Source: Rhizorhabdus sp049889055 (GTDB lineage: Bacteria; Pseudomonadota; Alphaproteobacteria; Sphingomonadales; Sphingomonadaceae). From it: a stretch of 64,000 nucleotides of DNA. The stretch is taken from positions 248,001-312,000 of the forward strand of contig NZ_JBLTWO010000001.1 of assembly GCF_049889055.1 (NCBI RefSeq), written 5' to 3'. The position numbers and the translations under genes are program-made. Shown here piece by piece: positions 61,512-64,000 of the stretch. The first letter of the stretch is position 1. Each line of letters starts with the position of its first letter. The notes under the pieces are model-generated. The model was not told the origin of the DNA and did no database searches. It saw only the letters and a program-made list of their open reading frames with translations.

Positions 61512-64000
61512 ATGACCGACGCAGCACCCGACTATCGCAACACCGTCTTCCTGCCGAAGACCGACTTCCCGATGAAGGCCGGCCTCGCCCAGAAGGAACC
61601 GGCGATCCTCGCCCGCTGGGCGGCGGAGGATTTGTACGGGACGTTGCGCAAGGCGCGCGCGGGCAGCGAACGCTTCATCCTCCACGACGGCCCGCCCTAC
61701 GCCAATGGCGACATCCACATGGGCCATGCGATGAACAAGGTGCTGAAGGACATTATCGTCCGCAGCCAGTCGCTGCTCGGCAAGGACGCACCCTATGTCC
61801 CCGGCTGGGACTGCCACGGCCTGCCGATCGAGTGGAAGGTCGAGGAAGCCTATCGCGCCAAGAAGCTGAACAAGGACGAGGTCGACCCTGTCCAGTTCCG
61901 CGCCGAGTGCCGCGCCTATGCCGAGAAATGGGTGTCGGTGCAGCGCGAGCAGTTCAAGCGCCTGGGCGTCGACGGCGACTGGGACGATCCCTATCTGACG
62001 ATGAAATACGACGCCGAGGCGGCGATCGTCGGCGAACTGCTCAAGTTCGCCGAGAGCGGCCAGCTCTATCGCGGCGCCAAGCCGGTGATGTGGTCCCCGG
62101 TCGAAAAGACCGCGCTGGCCGACGCCGAAGTCGAATATGAGGACATCGTCTCAACCCAGATCGACGTGGCGTTCGAGATCGTCGAGAGCCCGATCCCCGA
62201 ACTGATCGGCGCGCATGCGGTGATCTGGACGACGACGCCCTGGACGATCCCGGTCAACCAGGCGCTCGCCTACGGGCCGGAGGTCAAATACGCTGTCCTA
62301 GATTTGCAGGTATGCGTTGCTGATCCGGTCGATGAGCAGCACACCACAGTTATCGACATCGATCATCCGCTGAATAGCATACGCATGCTGGTTGCATCGA
62401 ATCTCGTCGAAACAGTGATTGGCCGACTGCTCAACCAGATCAAGGACACGAAGGCCGAGCGAGTTTCGTCCACACCTTCCGCCATCAAGCATACGGTGCG
62501 GCGTGAATATACTGGCTCCGATCTCGCCGGCACCATCGCCCGTCACCCGATGCACAAGCTCGGCGGCTTCTTCGCCAAGCCGCGTCCGCTGCTTCCCGGC
62601 GAGTTCGTCACGACCGATGCGGGTACCGGCCTCGTCCACATGGCGCCCGACCATGGCGAGGACGACTTCTTCCTGTGCAAGGCGCATGGCATCGAGCCGG
62701 TGTTCGCGGTCGAGGGCGACGGCAAGTACCGCGCCGACTGGGCGTGGCTGGGCGGACAGGGCTCGGTGATCAACGCCAAGTTCACCGCACCCGATGGCCC
62801 GATCTGCACCGACCTGCGCGAAACCGGCGCGCTGCTCGCCGCCAGCGCCGACTTCAAGCACAGCTACCCGCACAGCTGGCGCTCCAAGGCCAAGGTTATC
62901 TTCCGCTGCACCCCGCAATGGTTCATCCCGATGGATCGCAGCGTCGGCGCTTCCCCTCCACCGGCTTCGCCGGTCCCCCTCCCCGTTCCGGGGAGGAATG
63001 AGGATGCGACGACGACAGTTCCTCCCCGGGACGGGGAGGGGGACCATGCGCAGCATGGTGGAGGGGCAGGCGGCAACGGCGCCACGCTCCGCGAAACTGC
63101 GCTCGATGCGATCGAGCGGACGCGGTGGGTGCCCGAGAAGGCGCGCAACCGCATCCATGCGATGGTCGCCGGCCGCCCCGACTGGGTTATCAGCCGCCAG
63201 CGCGCCTGGGGCGTGCCGATCGCGCTCTATGTCGACCGCAAGAGCGGTGACTATCTGCGCGACACGGCGGTCAACGCGCGCATCGTCGAGGCGTTCAAGG
63301 CCGGCGGTGCCGATGCCTGGTTCACCGCCGATCACCAGCAGCTGCTCGGCGCCGACTATGACGCCGCCGATTATGAGCCGGTCAACGACATCCTCGACGT
63401 CTGGTTCGATTCGGGCTGCACCCACGTCTTCACGGTCGAGGCGCGCTACGGCGCCGGCACCCGCGCCAACCTCTATCTCGAAGGTTCGGACCAGCATCGC
63501 GGCTGGTTCCAGTCGTCGCTGCTCGAAAGCTCCGGCACGCGCGGTCGCGCGCCCTATGACGCGGTGCTGACCCACGGCTTCGCGCTCGACGGGCAGGGCC
63601 GCAAGATGTCGAAGAGCGTCGGCAACGTCGTCGACCCGCTCAAGATCATCAACGAGAGCGGCGCCGACATCTTGCGCCTGTGGGTCGCCTCGACCGACTA
63701 TTTCGAGGATGTCCGCATCGGCAAGGAGATCCTCGCCGGCACCTCGGACGCCTATCGCAAGCTGCGCAACACCTTCCGCTATCTGCTCGGCGCGCTCGAA
63801 GGCTTCGACGAGTCCGAGCGGGTCGCCCCGGCCGACATGCCCGAGCTGGAGCGCTATGTCCTCAACCTGCTCGCGTCGCTCGACGCCGAGCTGCGCGAGG
63901 CGACCGCGGCGTTCGAGTTCAACCGCTATGCCCGCGCGCTCAGCGATTTCGCGAACAACGACCTGTCGGCCTTCTTCTTTGATATCCGCAAGGACTCGCT
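61512..64000 (+). CDS. ileS: Isoleucyl-tRNA synthetase (truncated by window end), carrying an in-frame repeat insertion
   Basis: Class I synthetase charging tRNA-Ile and editing valine. 829 codons are visible to the window edge (normal total about 940-1,000). HIGH motif is HMGH at residues 69-72 and KMSKS is at 698-702 (GRKMSKSVGN). Editing-region landmarks include LVHMAPDHGEDDF and FFAKPRPLLPGEF. Two oddities: the segment at 62281-62520 has much lower GC (about 53% by hand count), and about 38 residues between residues ~480 and ~520 (SPPPASPVPLPVPGR and Gly/His-rich GGAGG) come from a palindromic repeat pair inserted in frame (62953-63066). The frame stays open throughout, so the protein is presumably functional. 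Final gene of thyA-folA-ribF-ileS. Confidence 0.93.
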   Translation, partial: MTDAAPDYRNTVFLPKTDFPMKAGLAQKEPAILARWAAEDLYGTLRKARAGSERFILHDGPPYANGDIHMGHAMNKVLKDIIVRSQSLLGKDAPYVPGWDCHGLPIEWKVEEAYRAKKLNKDEVDPVQFRAECRAYAEKWVSVQREQFKRLGVDGDWDDPYLTMKYDAEAAIVGELLKFAESGQLYRGAKPVMWSPVEKTALADAEVEYEDIVSTQIDVAFEIVESPIPELIGAHAVIWTTTPWTIPVNQALAYGPEVKYAVLDLQVCVADPVDEQHTTVIDIDHPLNSIRMLVASNLVETVIGRLLNQIKDTKAERVSSTPSAIKHTVRREYTGSDLAGTIARHPMHKLGGFFAKPRPLLPGEFVTTDAGTGLVHMAPDHGEDDFFLCKAHGIEPVFAVEGDGKYRADWAWLGGQGSVINAKFTAPDGPICTDLRETGALLAASADFKHSYPHSWRSKAKVIFRCTPQWFIPMDRSVGASPPPASPVPLPVPGRNEDATTTVPPRDGEGDHAQHGGGAGGNGATLRETALDAIERTRWVPEKARNRIHAMVAGRPDWVISRQRAWGVPIALYVDRKSGDYLRDTAVNARIVEAFKAGGADAWFTADHQQLLGADYDAADYEPVNDILDVWFDSGCTHVFTVEARYGAGTRANLYLEGSDQHRGWFQSSLLESSGTRGRAPYDAVLTHGFALDGQGRKMSKSVGNVVDPLKIINESGADILRLWVASTDYFEDVRIGKEILAGTSDAYRKLRNTFRYLLGALEGFDESERVAPADMPELERYVLNLLASLDAELREATAAFEFNRYARALSDFANNDLSAFFFDIRKDS
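62953..63066. repeat. Palindromic repeat pair (copy B) inserted inside ileS
   Basis: Module Q (62953-63003, CCCCTCCACCGG...GGGGAGGAATGAGG) and module P (63019-63066, TTCCTCCCCGGG...GGACCATGCGCAGCATGG...GAGGGG) occur in the reverse order to copy A at 48201-48319, separated by 15 bp. Length 114 bp, a multiple of three. It is placed between the codons for PQWFIPMDR and those for GATLRETALDAIERTRW, a loop that is short in other IleRS. Confidence 0.85.

Noticed and set aside
62281..62520. Separate gene or insertion sequence inside ileS
   Set aside because: The ileS frame continues uninterrupted and the segment aligns in position with the editing domain; no transposase, inverted repeats or target duplication seen.

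Overview
The window is about 64 kb of GC-rich (mid to high 60s % by eye), densely coded bacterial chromosome. Gene content, gene order and protein style point to a sphingomonad alphaproteobacterium (Sphingomonas/Rhizorhabdus-like): ALA synthase-type hemA, a TimA/Tim44-like adaptor, the rimP-nusA-ylxR/ylxQ-infB-rbfA cluster followed by truB-rpsO-pnp, frequent TTG/GTG starts, and FadL/FadD/acyl-CoA dehydrogenase loci. No rRNA, tRNA, CRISPR, prophage, transposase or plasmid function was seen. It reads as core chromosome sprinkled with short palindromic repeats.

Layout. 1-2.0 kb: 3' end of an RND efflux outer-membrane channel, a TonB-like hypothetical with a doubtful start, and a secreted EF-hand protein. 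2.0-6.3 kb: malate synthase G, a small CxxC protein and an alginate-export-type outer-membrane protein. 6.4-16.7 kb: envelope, export and DNA genes (smr, mltA, timA, secB, murJ, trpS, topA, dprA, plsY). 16.8-20.5 kb: murI, hemA and a membrane MCP. 20.8-27.0 kb: the rimP-nusA-(tautomerase)-ylxRQ-infB-rbfA translation/transcription operon. 27.0-33.5 kb: a mosaic repeat, an HPP-family membrane protein, tdk, a histidine kinase and the truB-rpsO-pnp operon. 33.5-37.3 kb: an MBL-fold/STAS pair, a GDSL esterase, an M23 peptidase and an L,D-transpeptidase. 37.5-46.3 kb: an MFS transporter, a serine hydrolase, prfC, an HI0933-type flavoprotein, an acyltransferase-3 protein and a DbpA-like helicase. 46.4-55.9 kb: a fatty-acid degradation locus, with thiolase/HADH/acyl-CoA dehydrogenase on one strand and DUF2147/FadL/FadD/MerR on the other. 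55.9-64 kb: exported RidA, a second L,D-transpeptidase, ribA, xth, then thyA-folA-ribF-ileS, with ileS running off the window.

How the genes work together. FadL imports long-chain fatty acids, FadD activates them, and the three-gene operon oxidises them. The adjacent MerR regulator probably senses this flux, and malate synthase provides the glyoxylate-shunt exit. thyA and folA form the thymidylate cycle, with tdk as salvage; ribA and ribF bracket flavin synthesis. MurJ, MurI, MltA, M23 and two YkuD enzymes form a scattered peptidoglycan set.

Most notable observation. The ileS coding sequence carries, in frame, a 114-bp pair of palindromic repeat modules. The same two modules, in the opposite order, lie between two fatty-acid genes at 48.2 kb. 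The insertion adds about 38 residues to isoleucyl-tRNA synthetase just after the PQWFIPMD segment, comparable to the protein-coding palindromic elements known from Rickettsia. A low-GC, longer-than-expected segment in the editing-domain region of the same gene is a second anomaly. No complete novel multi-gene defence or biosynthetic system was recognised.
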